Source: Haliaeetus albicilla
Lineage: Eukaryota > Chordata > Aves > Accipitriformes > Accipitridae
NCBI RefSeq assembly: GCF_947461875.1
Contig: NC_091492.1
Coordinates: forward strand, 33,275,822-33,339,821
DNA length: 64,000 nt
Direction of reading: 5' to 3'
The notes under the pieces were generated by a model. The model made no database searches, had not been told where the DNA came from, and saw only the letters and a list, made by a program, of their open reading frames with translations. Shown piece after piece: positions 1-12,290 of this stretch (the stretch's first letter is position 1; each line of letters starts with the position of its first letter). The position numbers and the translations under genes are program-made.

Positions 1-3000
1 AACTAAAGCGTTTTATGTATGTAAAGCTTCTGATGGACTAAATTAATTTAATAGATAGCTTAAGTCTTACCAAGATAGAGGCTAAGGTTGTCACTTGATG
101 TGTAGGCAGCGTAATAGCTCACTGATGGCGGGGATGGCTCTATTGCTGCCTCTCTTCCTCTTCTTTTCCTTTCTCTTGCTTATGGCTGTGTGATCCCCCC
201 TTCCCTGTGCCAGGATTGGACTGCTTTCTGAGCAGGTTTAACTCACTAAATGGCATAAAATTAGCTTTTTTTTTTCCTGGGTTAGTTTTCTACCCCTTTA
301 ATAAGAAAAGTCAGCTTGTGGAAGGATACAACAAGGGTGTCTTTTTGGTGGCAGTAAGTTGCTACAGCAGGTCACTCAGCCTCATGGAACGATATGTGCC
401 TGAGCTTCTGTTGGCTTGAGTACTCTGAAAAGTCATCACTCCAGAATTGAGCTCTGCATAAGCGAAGGGGTCCCCGCGTGTACAAGGTGAGATAAAATTT
501 AAGCATCTGGAATGTCTTATCAAATCCAGATGTACTGCTTGCATACTTACTCTAGGAGAGCTTAAATACCTTGCTGAACAGAGCTTGCTCAGGATACAAT
601 CTCCATTCATTCATCACAGCATTCTAGGTAAGACAGATAACTACAGTGGTTCAGATACAGCAGTATGGATTTTGGTTCATGTTAGCAATGAGGAAATGCA
701 TACAGAATCTGCAGCAGGCTTATATCTCGTAGTTTTATCTTTGCTAATACCACTATATGTTCTAGGTATTATTAGCTAACTTAACGCTGGCATAGATATG
801 CTGTTCTGTCTGTAGTGCCTTATAAAATGTGGTAGGTAAACAGATTTTAAAGACAGCACTTAATCACACTCATTGAAAAATCATTAGGAGATGTTCTCAT
901 GTCTAAGTGTGACTTGTAGTTGTAAAGCAACTTAAGGCCCCGTTCAAGACAAAATTTATATACTTGTTTACTTTTGTTATCAAATAATCAGAAGTTATTC
1001 TTTAAACAGGTCTGAAGGAAGAAAGATACCTAATGTGTCAGTTAAATTTCAGCACTGCGCAAAATAAAAAGTATATAAAACCAGAAACTGAGTGTGTTCT
1101 TTTGATCCAGTTCTGTGTTTAAAATATGATCTGTCACAAATATAGCTAATATAGCTTATGCAAAACCTGTGCTTTACTGAATGTTTTTTTAATGATAATT
1201 TAGTTAGGAACTTAAAGTATAGTTTAGTAGCTTGGATTTCCTATGATGTTTCAAAATATATTAGTGCATCCTTATGTAGTTCATAATATTTTCTCTGCTA
1301 CAGTAAAAGTAATTTGGTTTTCTAGAAGTTATTCTGAATGGATCTCTTCTCCAGTATTATCACTAGTATTATTCATTGTATAGTTATTAAAAGAAACATT
1401 GATTTTTTTTTTTCTTTATTGATTGCAGGGTTCTAAGCAGAAGATATCATGAATTGTAGATTACTTGTCCAGTACAATATACCACCACATTCCATAAAAC
1501 AAAGTATTGAATACTGTCTAGCTTTATAATGAGTGTTTCATTTTTAATCAAATTCCTCTAAACCATCTAAATGGTGGTTGTACTCCTCTAGGGTATTTTT
1601 TTCTATTGAACAGTATTTTGTAGACTTAGGAGCAACAGTTTTTTTCTGCTTGTTAATGTGATGTATTGAAAGTATAATTGCAAAAACTGGAAAGGGACCA
1701 TGTGCAACTTAACAAAACAAGCATTTGCAAAGGTTTTAATAACCTTAAAGCTGTCAAGTTGTATATGTGAAATTCACTGTAGTACCATAAAGCAGATACT
1801 ACAAAACAAATATATGGGAATAAGGTTTGTTTCAACAAACAAAAGTAGGATTTATAATTCAGCATTTACGTGACTTCTAATGAATGACTGTGATTTCATG
1901 TCCTCAAATTATAAAATCTCTAATGGAAAAGTACTGTTTTGGTTGTGACTTAGCAATATGCTTCATCTCTAACCATTGAGATATCGTAGGGTTGGCTCAG
2001 GACAGAAACATTACATTAATTCTATGAAAAAGAAACACCGAATCATAAGCATAATATGTGATAACCCCTGTTTTATATTCAGTATCTATAAAAACAATTT
2101 TAAAAAAGGAATTTTGCTGAGCAGACACATTATGTCTCATATGAAGGAGGTGTTCAAACATTTCTATTCCGCAGGACTGATAGTCTTCAGAAATGGTCCC
2201 ATTTGTGGTTCCAGTTAACACTCAAGTTCCATTTAAGAACAGTCAAAGCATGTGTTTATATTTCATCACAACTTAAAAGCTATATTAAAGCCCAGCATGT
2301 TCTTAAGATCTCTTCTGAACCGGGATTCTTTATTAACTCTGACTCCATAAAAATATCTCATATGACTTCTTGGTATTACATCAAGCTCCCAGTAAGATTA
2401 ACTTGTTTAGCTAGTACATTTAGAAATCAGACTTCTGTGGCTGAAGTCTCTCTGTAATGAGACACCCAAAAATGAAAACTGTTTATATCAATGCTGCTTT
2501 TAAATGGTTCTGACATAACTCTTCTGTTATGTGGAATGATAGTGTACTACATACATTTCTCAAAGGCACATAAGTAGAAGTCCAGATGAGCCATTATAAA
2601 CAGCCCTAAGGGAAAAAGTAGAAGTAAGCTTGGGAATAGGATTCTCTTCTTCCTCCCAGATGAAAACCCTAGCTGTTAAGTTATTCAAGTACACTTTTGT
2701 TTGCTTGTTCTTACTTTGGTGTCATGATTTATATATATTGCAGAGGAGGAGTAGATGTTGTTCACATACTGTTCTACAGTTCATTCATTTAAATGCCCTT
2801 CTCATAACAAAGAAAAGTCTTAACCAGAGAACAGTCAAAATGCCCTTCTATCAGTATTATGTCTGGCTAGTGTAACTGTCTCTTTGCCTGAAATGACGGC
2901 TGTGGTAAATCTCATTTCTGGGCACCCAATTCTTCCCTATTTATTATAAAGGAATATCAGGTGTCTAACTCAGCACTGCAAATTTCATCTCCACTGCAGA

Positions 3001-3708
3001 TGCTTAACATTCAGAGCTACAGAGCTGAGTGTCCCAAGTCGGTGAGATTCCAGAGCTGAAGCCCAATGCCTGGATCATCTTTCTTCTTTTTTAGTTTATT
3101 TAATTCTGATAATTTTCCTGAAGAATACCATTTTGGTCTCTCAGATGTTTGTTTCTCATTGACAGCTTTGACTAAGAAATAAGGAGAGAACATTGGGGAA
3201 AGTTTTTAAAAAAAATCCATCCACTCATTTGAATTAAACTCAGTTGCAATGAGTTGCAAATAGTGGGACTGGGTATTGTCAAATAACAATAGTATGAAAG
3301 TAACTGGACTTAAGATCCCTTCTTACCTAAGCCTCTGGTTGCGAAGAGGGCTATTGCAACTTGCAGTGATGTAGAAACAGGAAATGCTAACTCAGTACTG
3401 GAGCTGTATATATTAATCTAGATAAAGTGGGGGATGTTCCCATTATCTGGGTTTTCGCTTACTTTAAGAAGTCCTCACTTTAGCTCCCCAAGAGCTCTAA
3501 GTTGTAAAGCCTGAAGAGATACCATTTGCTTTACCACTGTTTTCTGGTAAAACAAAGAGAAAGCCTGCTTTCTGTCTTTCCATCTATAATCATTTTTATA
3601 AGCCTCTGCTCTTTGTGCTTACAAAGATTTTTTTCTGAAGTACACTTCTGTTTTTATGTTTAAACACTTTAAGCAGATGATCCCAACTATTTTTGTCCAT
3701 TTAACTAG
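1..3708 (+). other. GLT1D1 intron (5' part outside window)
   Basis: This is AT-rich intronic sequence upstream of the first visible exon. I searched it for the preceding GLT1D1 exon, expected to encode the G-T-D-V-N-E-D region, and did not find it. There are no clear repeats other than short T runs (for example near 1405). The open frames here are short and lack family resemblance. Confidence 0.7.
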
Positions 3709-3760
3709 ATTTGCAGTGGCTTTTACGATGAAAATGAAGGAACTGGCAGCAGCAGAGTGG
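3709..3760 (+). CDS. GLT1D1: GLT1D1 coding exon a (first in window)
   Basis: This is a 52-bp exon between a TTAACTAG acceptor and a GTAAGT donor. The first base completes an arginine codon split with the upstream exon. The next 17 codons encode F-A-V-A-F-T-M-K-M-K-E-L-A-A-A-E-W, matching the segment of mammalian GLT1D1 that has F-A-V-A-F-T near its start and ends in W. In GT-B enzymes this region lies near the end of the N-terminal domain. It enters in phase 2 and leaves in phase 0, so skipping it would shift the frame. The family match is recognised from memory, not from a search. Confidence 0.9.
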
Positions 3761-6700
3761 GTAAGTTTACATGATGATGGTGATGCTTATAGTATTATCA
3801 ACTATGCATTCTCCTAAAACGTTTTCTAAATGCTAGAGAATTGTAATAATCTTCATATTCTCTATTCCTCTTTTTCCTTTCAGAGAAAGCATTTCATATT
3901 TATGTATTTCGACAGGTCAAATAGATCTGGCATTTAAAAGCTGTTTAATATTTGAGAAGAGTATCCAGCAGTTTAGGAAGTGCTTCTCTGTAACATTTAA
4001 AACTAATCATTGCTGTTGTTATTGAGTCTCTTCTGATGCCATATGCATATATTGTTTCTTTTTGCATCATTTAATAAACTTTATGTTGCCAAAATTCCAC
4101 TAAACAGCTTTACTTACAATAAAGAACTTGGAAGAATAATTTGAAAATACTTGTTTTGTCAACACTGGAAGTAGAATGAACTTCTTAAGGTGAACTGCAG
4201 AGCTAAAATTGAAGTTATGCTAAGCCCAGCAATATGTGATATACAGCCCTGTTGACCAGGCCTTGAGGGATATGTAGCACATAAATAGCACTTAACTTTG
4301 TTAAAACTCATCTCTCCTCCTGAAAATAAAACAAAACACACTGTGCTGAATGATATATGGAAAAATACTGAATTAAATTATTTTCATCCGACAGTATAGT
4401 GGTTAAATAAATTTGGCAATGTATTTTAAGGAGATTTTTTAGCCAGCAAAGAACTGGCAGTAATAATGGTTGGTTCTCTTTTCTTCATTTAGTAGGCACC
4501 ATTGCATTTGCTGTGTCACAAGTCTACTACAGACATTCAGTGCAATTATTTTTAGTATCTGATGCTCCTGTTTGAAAATAGTCTGGGTCAACATTTTCAC
4601 CCTTACATGGTTGAGTTGATGGCAGACTGCCAGTGGAGAAAATTGAGACAAATCCTTGAAGTAGACAGTCCTCAATCCTGGTTTCTGAAGAGCGGCATAA
4701 GACAATAAAGAGCTGCCAGTCATTTGAGTACAAGGAGTGCTTTTGGGTCATGTCAGGCTGCACTGGTAACCTGTGAAAAACTCCACACCAGACGGCAGGG
4801 CTTGCTGATCCAGCTCGATGGCCCAGCTGATTTTCTGTGCAACGTTAGCTTTCCAACTAACTTGTTGGCTAAAGACTTGTACTGGATTACAGAGAGCTTC
4901 ACTGAGCACCAGATCCAGTGAAGGGTAAGAAGTAAGGGATAAAAAGACCAAGGCAGGACCACCCTCTTCCAGCTGCAGTGAGCTGTTAGCTGCCCTCACC
5001 TTATCTTGTGAAACATCAGCTGAAGTTGAACAATAAATGCAAGAAGTAGAAACTAACTGCTTGGTATCTCTTCAGTTCTAATTTGCATCATAATATGATC
5101 ATTAAAACGCCCTTGCCTAAAAAAAAAAAATCACTTAGAGGTGGAGCTTGCACAACAGAACAATTTAAAACTCAATACTTTGTTTCAGCATGAATTGATT
5201 TTTTTTTAAATCTATTTCCATTAAAAGTATATATGAGCAGACATAGGAGCTGGTATTTACATTACAAATATAATTTGGTTTTAGTAGTTACTACAGTGAA
5301 CATCATGATAGGTAAACATGAAGGGGCACAGCTTCTGTCATAGATCTTACGCAAGAAAAAGACAAAAGTAACGGAGTATAAGGAGAAGAAACAAATTTAA
5401 ACTTTGAAATAATTTTGAAATCAGTACCTCAAATGTTTTTAAGTACTTAACTTTGATTTTACCTAAACACCTTTGTGCTGCGGGCCTATGAGACTCACTC
5501 AGTGTTTTGGAGAAAGTCTGTGGCAGACAGGGAATTGGAGGCAAGTCTGTCAAGTCCTAAAATGAAATACCACCTGCTAACCTGTGTCTTAAATGCTGGG
5601 GGTTTGAGTTCTTTTTCCAGCTGTATCATCATATACAGGGTAAGAGCAAATGTGACACATTTACTTTCAGACAGTGAAGAATATGAATACATCTTTCCAT
5701 ACGTAGGTCACAGAATATTAACACTTTTTACATATTAACTCACACTAATGTGAACTGCATTATTCCTCTAATGTGTGCTTTATTAGTTAGTCAATTAAGA
5801 ATTTAAATTACGAACATGTAAGCAATTGCACTGTGCTCAAGGGCTGTATCTTCCAACAAATTCTTTTCTAGTACGTTAGATAAATTATCTTTAATTATGC
5901 AGCACATAATACAGCATTTGTAATAATCTGTATTCCAAGTAAGTTTGAAATACTGTAAAAGATCTTGTGCTTACAGTCAGTGTTTTATTTCAGTAGTGTA
6001 AAACTGGTGCATAAGAATTACATAAGCCGGTTTTATTAGCATTCAATTTCATTTTTCCATTCTCCTCAAGACAATTTAAAATAAAGAACATAACAGAAAA
6101 TTGATCTATAAAGTGTGAATACATCTGTATGCCCTGTTCCACAGTATTCCTGCTATTTTCTACTTGATGATCCAAGCCCCAGCAGGATTATACTCACTGT
6201 AAGCTATTAAAGGTCCAGCAGAGCATGAAACCAGATCCTTAACTTAAGCTTATTTTTGAAACTTAGTGGTTTTAGGGAACAAAAACCCTATCTTCACCCA
6301 CCAGAGTTTGAGGCAGAGCTATGCGCTATGTCAGCTATGGAGGCAAGGCTGGCTTAAGCTGCCCTCTGCCCCATCTGCTTTTTTCCACCTTCTGTTTTGT
6401 TGCATATATGTGCATCTAGCACTGAATTTCAGCTATCCCACTTGTCCTGCAAATTTAAATTCTGAGGTTGGCCTCCAGCTTGCAATGCTGTCTCCATTGT
6501 TTGCAAGGCTTTTTTTAGGATTGGAAGATCCAATGCTATTTGAAATGCTACTTATTCATAGATAAGAGTAGACCTGAGAAATGTTAAGTAATAAAATAAC
6601 CTATTAAACCATTTTTTCTTATTTTTAATTGCTTTGAACACAAAAGTTCATATAGCTTTTGAAAGATAAAGTCCATAGAATATCCCTAGTCTTCCACTGT

Positions 6701-8631
6701 AGCATAAACAGTGTTATTTTTTCCCCTCACTTCATTTATGTGTGGATTTGCTGCTTCTTCGTGTAGATTTTGTGACTTAGTTAATTCACTCTGATTCTCA
6801 GAAACCGCCTCCTTCCCATCTGTGAACTGCTTGTTGATGACTATTCACTTTTTATGACCTCTTTTCTATCCATTTCTTTTTCCAGTTCATTTTTAATAAC
6901 TAAAATAGACTGTTACGACTGGGCAGTGGACTGGAGGGGCAGTCACATAGGAGTGATAGGGGAAAACCAAAAAGTTTGCAAGTAAAAAAAATTAAAAAAT
7001 CACTTCCTTGGCTTCTTATCTCCTGAGCTGTCTGGCGCGGGACTTGGTTGCTTAACAGTTTGTTTCTGCATTAATTCTTGTTCTCCTAATACAATTCTCT
7101 TCCTGCCTTCAAGTCATTATCCTGCAGGTGTGATTTCACAATCTGCTAAGGATGGGGAGGGGGTGGGAGAGGAGAAGGGAAGACTAATGTGCAGCTTGAC
7201 ATGATGCACTGGTATACGGGATGCTCTGCCTTGGCTAACTCTGTTATTCCAACAACTTTCCACATTAAGAGGCAAGTCTGCATAGCAATATTTAGCTTGA
7301 AGAGTTCAGTGTATTAGCAGTGTATCCTAGCATTCAAAAGTGGAATGGTTGGAGGGGAAACTTAGTAGCCCTTTTTCCATCTGCACTTCAGAAAGAGCCA
7401 TGACAGGCAAATAGTCAACGACTCGGAGAGTTGCAGCCTGCTAGGACTGTGCCTCTCTACGTAATGAAATCAGCACCGAAGAGGAGGAGGCAAGATTCAG
7501 TCTCAAGATAGCAAAGACTGGTGCTCTAAAGAAGGTTGTGCATTTCTGGACACTATGATTAAGCGATAGCATTAGGTGAAATTCGTGAAGGAATATAATA
7601 TCAAACTGGAACATTCAAGGTTATATTGAGCAAATCTATTGGAGATTACACCGGTTGAGTAATACCCTCCTTAGCTTACTCCTTTACAGGTATTGCAACC
7701 AGTGCTTTTAGAACACCTAGGAATTGTCTGAACACAAAGTTTTACACAAATACTTTGAGCTCAAAAAACTCTGCTTGTTTGCTGGGGAGTGGTGGTGTTG
7801 GTTTTTTGGGTTTGGGTTTGGTTTTGGTTTTTTCAGTGTGGAAACATCACCAAGAATATTTCAATGTTTTCGTGAAAAAAATATGTATTCCACAAATTCG
7901 TGGTTGAAGTTATAGAAAGATATTGAAATAGGAACTTGCTTATTTAATCACCTAAATTAAAGAATTAGCATAGCAGCACTTCAGGAGTAACTTTGGAAGT
8001 GTAGTAATTACCTCTTTTGCTATAGCTGTTTTAAAATGATTTCTTACGCAATTTTTATTTGGGAATATTCTGCTACTGGCCAGTTTTCCCATATAGACAA
8101 GTCTACATATATTTTACAGCAATTTTTGAAAAGGTTAGAGGTAAATGGGTTTGTTTCATGCCTGATGTGTTTAAAAATTCTATTATGGATGAATGTAGAC
8201 TGTGATTTCGAAACCAGCTATAATTTTTCCTTTAAGACTAACATATTTTGGGAACTAGGGCTGTTCTGTAGTGGAAAATCTTTCTATTCTAGGAAAATAT
8301 TTTAATTTTCTATGCAGTAAGCAGGTTAATGATTATGAGAAAGGATACAGAGATAAACTAAAAGATATGTTTGTACTAACTTGGAAATTGTGTTAATTGC
8401 AAAATTGATTCATTGTTACTGTAAGTGCTCATAGTAAATGTAATTTACATTGCTGACTTGGCTTTTGGTGTTACTTAAATGTATCTTTCTAACAGTCTGT
8501 TTTGATTTTTAACAGTCAAAAGAAAATTACGCTGATGTGCATTTTGCTATACTGGTTGGGTTTTTTTGAAGAGTGAACAGATCTTTTATGGTGAACTATG
8601 AAAGTTACTTTTCTTCTCCTTCTCTTTAAAG
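3761..8631 (+). other. GLT1D1 intron between exons a and b
   Basis: This is a 4.9-kb intron with donor GTAAGT and acceptor AAAG. It is AT-rich. The only distinctive block is a G/T-only tract around 7788-7833 (runs of GGTTT, GGGTTT and GGTTTT). Nothing in it resembles a gene. Confidence 0.8.
7788..7833 (+). repeat. G/T simple-sequence tract
   Basis: An almost pure G/T stretch has GTGGTGTTGG followed by T6GGG, TTTGGG, TTTGG and TTTTGG steps. Tracts like this are frequent in bird introns. The spaced GG and GGG runs could form a weak quadruplex in the sense strand. Confidence 0.7.
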
Positions 8632-8668
8632 CCAGATGCTAGGCAGAAAATATATGTCCAAACTCAAG
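8632..8668 (+). CDS. GLT1D1: GLT1D1 coding exon b (37-bp small exon)
   Basis: This is a 37-bp exon with acceptor CTTTAAAG and donor GTGAGA. Twelve codons encode P-D-A-R-Q-K-I-Y-V-Q-T-Q, and a final G is the first base of a split glycine. The Y-V-Q-x-Q-G segment is the strand and loop leading into the C-terminal donor-binding domain and is well kept relative to mammals. It enters in phase 0 and leaves in phase 1. It is short enough to be missed by gene predictors. Confidence 0.92.
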
Positions 8669-9786
8669 GTGAGATACTAAGGCATTCAATTTATTTGAAT
8701 CAAGTGTTTGGTACCTGTATGTTTATGTATCTACCTTCTTTGCCCCGGAAATATTTTGCTGAAATGGGTATGGGATTTGAAGTCCTGGCTCCACTGAAGT
8801 TGAGCTTTTTGCCATTGACATTAATTGAGGCAGTATTTCAGTCTCTTAGCTTAAATTTTCAACTCATTTGGTGCTTTTATAAAAAGTTGTCCCAGATTCT
8901 TTACAGTAGGAATCTGAAAGATAAGGTAATATGTAAGGTAACACCGAGCTTTCTCCAGAGCATACGGAAGTTTTGATGCTGAATGATTATTCTCTGAAAC
9001 TCCAAATTCCTTTAAATGCTTTAAGTTGAGTTCCCAGCATAATGACACCCAACAAGTATCTAATCCAAAATATAATACTTAAGTGAGTAGTCTAGGGAAC
9101 ACTCAACTCAGCATTTTAGATGTGATTACTTAAGCTACAGCACCTGATTTTATTTATCTAAAAACAACTGTCTGCAGATTCCAAAACTCATTCCTGTTAT
9201 GTTGAAATAACTCATTGTGAGGTCTATTTAGCCCATATTTAGTCTATGTTTAAGCCTCTTGTGGGGTAATAGTTAACTAAGAGATTAAATACATTTATAA
9301 AATAGTTTCATTAGTAAAATAATTAATCTTTAACATAAGGCAAAACAAATTAATATTCATTTTAGATTATATTTAATTTTGATATAATTTTAATTTACTT
9401 TCTTTGCCTTATGTTAAGGACTTGGGTCTCAGCTGACCTGTATCTGTTTTGGAATATGCTCCTTCAGATAGTATTATCTCATATGTAGATTTTAGAAGGT
9501 CAAATTTAGCATGTTGTAAGTGAGCTTAATTCCCTCGGTTGCTAAAGAAGTTCATACGCTGTGCGATTGTGGAAATTTTCCATTGAATTTCAGTCTGATG
9601 ACTACAGAAGGATTGTGCAGACAACCTGATGTTGGGATGAGAAAAACTTGAGGTGGGAACAGCTGTGTGTGGAATTCAGTGTGCTTAACAGAAATACTGT
9701 TTTCTTAGGGCAAGACCTCAAGAACCATAGTTCAGCCATCCAGGGACCAATCAAACATGTTGTGTTTCTCTTTTTTTTCCACACAG
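8669..9786 (+). other. GLT1D1 intron between exons b and c
   Basis: This is a 1.1-kb intron with donor GTGAGA and acceptor CACAG. It is strongly AT-rich in its middle and contains the inverted repeat at 9328-9419. Confidence 0.8.
9328..9419. repeat. Inverted repeat with 15-bp perfect arms (MITE-like or hairpin)
   Basis: TTAACATAAGGCAAA at 9330-9344 is the exact reverse complement of 9403-9417. After one mismatch each arm extends two further bases outward (TC...GA). Inside the perfect stem both arms carry related AAATTAA-type sequence with a small gap, so the imperfect stem may reach 35-45 bp around a short AT-rich loop. By chance, two such perfect 15-mers within 100 bp are not expected in 64 kb. 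It could be a decayed MITE-type element or a transcribed hairpin. I see no clear target-site duplication. Confidence 0.75.
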
Positions 9787-9843
9787 GAATTAAGACTACA
9801 CCCAGTGAAACATTTGACTGGTATAGATTTCTACAAAATGCAG
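9787..9843 (+). CDS. GLT1D1: GLT1D1 coding exon c
   Basis: This is a 57-bp exon between CACACAG and GTAAAA. Two bases complete the glycine begun in exon b. Then come 18 codons, I-K-T-T-P-S-E-T-F-D-W-Y-R-F-L-Q-N-A, and a last G that begins an aspartate codon. The F-x-W-x-x-F-L-Q pattern matches the interdomain linker of GLT1D1, whose flanking residues vary between species. The exon is symmetric (phase 1 in, phase 1 out), so it could be skipped without a frameshift. Confidence 0.92.
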
Positions 9844-12221
9844 GTAAAACTCACCTTTTTTCTGTATTCACTATATTTATTCTTAGGAGATGTCACTGAT
9901 GAAAGAAATGTAGAACATGAAGGTTAACTGATTATATAATAAAATGACTTAATGATACGAAAAATGAAAAACTCTAATATTACATTCAGAAAGAATATTG
10001 ATCAGATTAGCCTGGTTAAAAAACTGCCCAGACTGCCTCCAGATTTCTGGTCTGTCCAGGGCTGAATTGCACCAAAAGGTAAAATGGTCATGACATATGG
10101 GTCAATGTCCCTTAGAAGGTAAGTAAGTTAGACCAAAGCACCAATACCTGAGCATGCTGTGCTTTACAGCTGTGAGATAGAAACTGTGGATGTCTTTTGT
10201 AGAAGAGCAGCTGAAGTGAAGAAGTGGTGAAGAAGGGAAGTATGTGTTGATAATTTATTATTTGGTCTTGATCTAGAGCCTGTCTCTGTTTTCACCAAAG
10301 TAATGTCATGTAAGGCAGATGACCTAATTTAAAGTCACCTGATCTTGGTAATGCTTTAATTGCTCCAGCTGCCTTTCCCCAAAAGAAGAATTTGTGGGCA
10401 TTTTACTGTGGTAAAAGTATTTCAATATTATATTCATCAATCCCATCTCTGATAGTACAGCTGTTCCCTCTGTTACAAATGAATCCTCACTAGTCAGTTG
10501 CTTTATCACATCAGTAAATATGTGCCATTATTCAAAACCGGTGTCCAATTTTAAATTGAGCATTGTGAGGTTATTTTGCTCTCAGTAAATCACGGCACAC
10601 AAGCACAGCACTACTAAGATTAATAATTTTCTGAAGTGAAATGATTTGTCACTTGCTCGCACAGCCTTAGTGTTGATTGGCTCTCACGTCCAACCATTTT
10701 ATGATTAAAAGAGCAGTCAACAGATTGAGGAGGGGGAAGCTCCCCCTAAACTGCATTTCATCTAATATATTAGAGACAGTTTTTTGCCTAATGTATACTA
10801 ATGCAAAGTGCAAAATAATTCATAATGTACACAAAAAGCAAATGAAAATGTGACTCTAACATCTGTGCGTGTTAAATAATAACTTGAAAACTGGCATCAG
10901 ATTATTCAGGATTGTTTTTTATGACTGTTTCATCTCATTTGTCTCACCAGTCTTGTCTCTATGTCCATCTCTGGTGGCAGCCTACAATTTCCACTTCTTT
11001 TAATAATGCACACGGAGGCAGGTTTTTTGGCTATACCTTTGCGCTTACCGCAGAGTAATTAGGAGTTCCCACTGAATTGCTTCTCTGGGGATCTGCAGTT
11101 TCAAAGTGTTTAAAATTCTACTAAACTTGGAGCAATCAGTAGAAAACTATCAAAAATAGAAGGCAGTTTTGCTCAGAAGAATGTGATTTTGATAGTGTAG
11201 GCTTGCACAATGAAGTACACTTGAAAAGATCCCTAGCTTTTATACAGATAAAGCTATCCAATCTCATTCATCTCTTTTTTTTTTTTTAAGACTTTTTTCC
11301 TGAAGTTCTATTCCATATCTAAAGGCATTTAATGATTTTTGTGGGAAATATTTCTCCAGATAACTCTTACCTGTATCTTTAGCAGTATCCTTGAACATTT
11401 GTCAAATTCAGGATTCCCAGGGCTGAATGTAAAGAAACAGCACATGCCCTAAAATGCAAATTATAATACATTCAAGCCATCAATGTTAAACATCCTTGGT
11501 GATCAGGCCATGTATTTTCAAGTTATTCTTTAAAATGAAATATTTCAAGACTTTTTTCATAGAACAGACTTCTTATGAATATTCTTTGTACTGATTTTTT
11601 TTAGTCATAGAAAAGCCTTAACATTTAACTCATGTTAAATGTAACACCAGTACATAAATAGTCTCTTTAAATCAGTATAATGGCTTCAGAAAGAATTTAA
11701 TGGTAGATTTAAGTGGGTGGCAGAATGCATTAAATACATTTTACTGTGGCAGACTTCCCCCCAGCCCCCAAATGTGAATGGTACTAAACCAAAAGCTAAA
11801 GAATCCCAGCTTTTTGTACATTTCATTTGATAGTTTAGGTCACTAACATAAATAGCAATTGCCTAACACAAATTGAAGCAGTGCTGTGAAAGGTTTTGTT
11901 GTTGTTATTATGTGTGCAATACAATCTCAGTACAGGAATCATAGTCTCAACAGCTGACTTGAGAGTTGCGGAGGTGATGTTTGTGTAGCGTTAGTGTGCT
12001 AGCTCCTAGTTGCAGTATTTTCAGTGGCTGGCTGTTAAAACATTTATTGGCTAAATCTAGGAGTTTAAAAGTGAATTTGCATTCTGGTTACAGTCAGCTT
12101 CACAGAGTTTGTCTTAGGTGGATGAGAGACAGTAAGCAACAGTGGTCCAGGCTTTAAGAAGACAATGTCTTCAGTGTATTTAGTAACTCAGACTAATTAG
12201 GGAAGTGTTACAGCCTATGTC

Positions 12222-12290
12222 AGTCTGGAGGTCAGACCAGATGATTGAAATCTTTTTCTCTGACTTTATAATACAGGAATCTATATATAG
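12222..12290 (+). mobile_element. Degraded CR1-type LINE 3' end
   Basis: The block GGAGGTCAGACCAGATGAT, then a pyrimidine-rich stretch, then TTTATAAT and GAATCTAT follows the 3'-end pattern of CR1 retrotransposons (GGTCAGACTAGATGAT ... CCTTAAAATCTATGAATCTAT). The middle is diverged, so this is an old copy. The 5' limit is not visible to me; 12100-12221 may belong to it. Confidence 0.55.
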
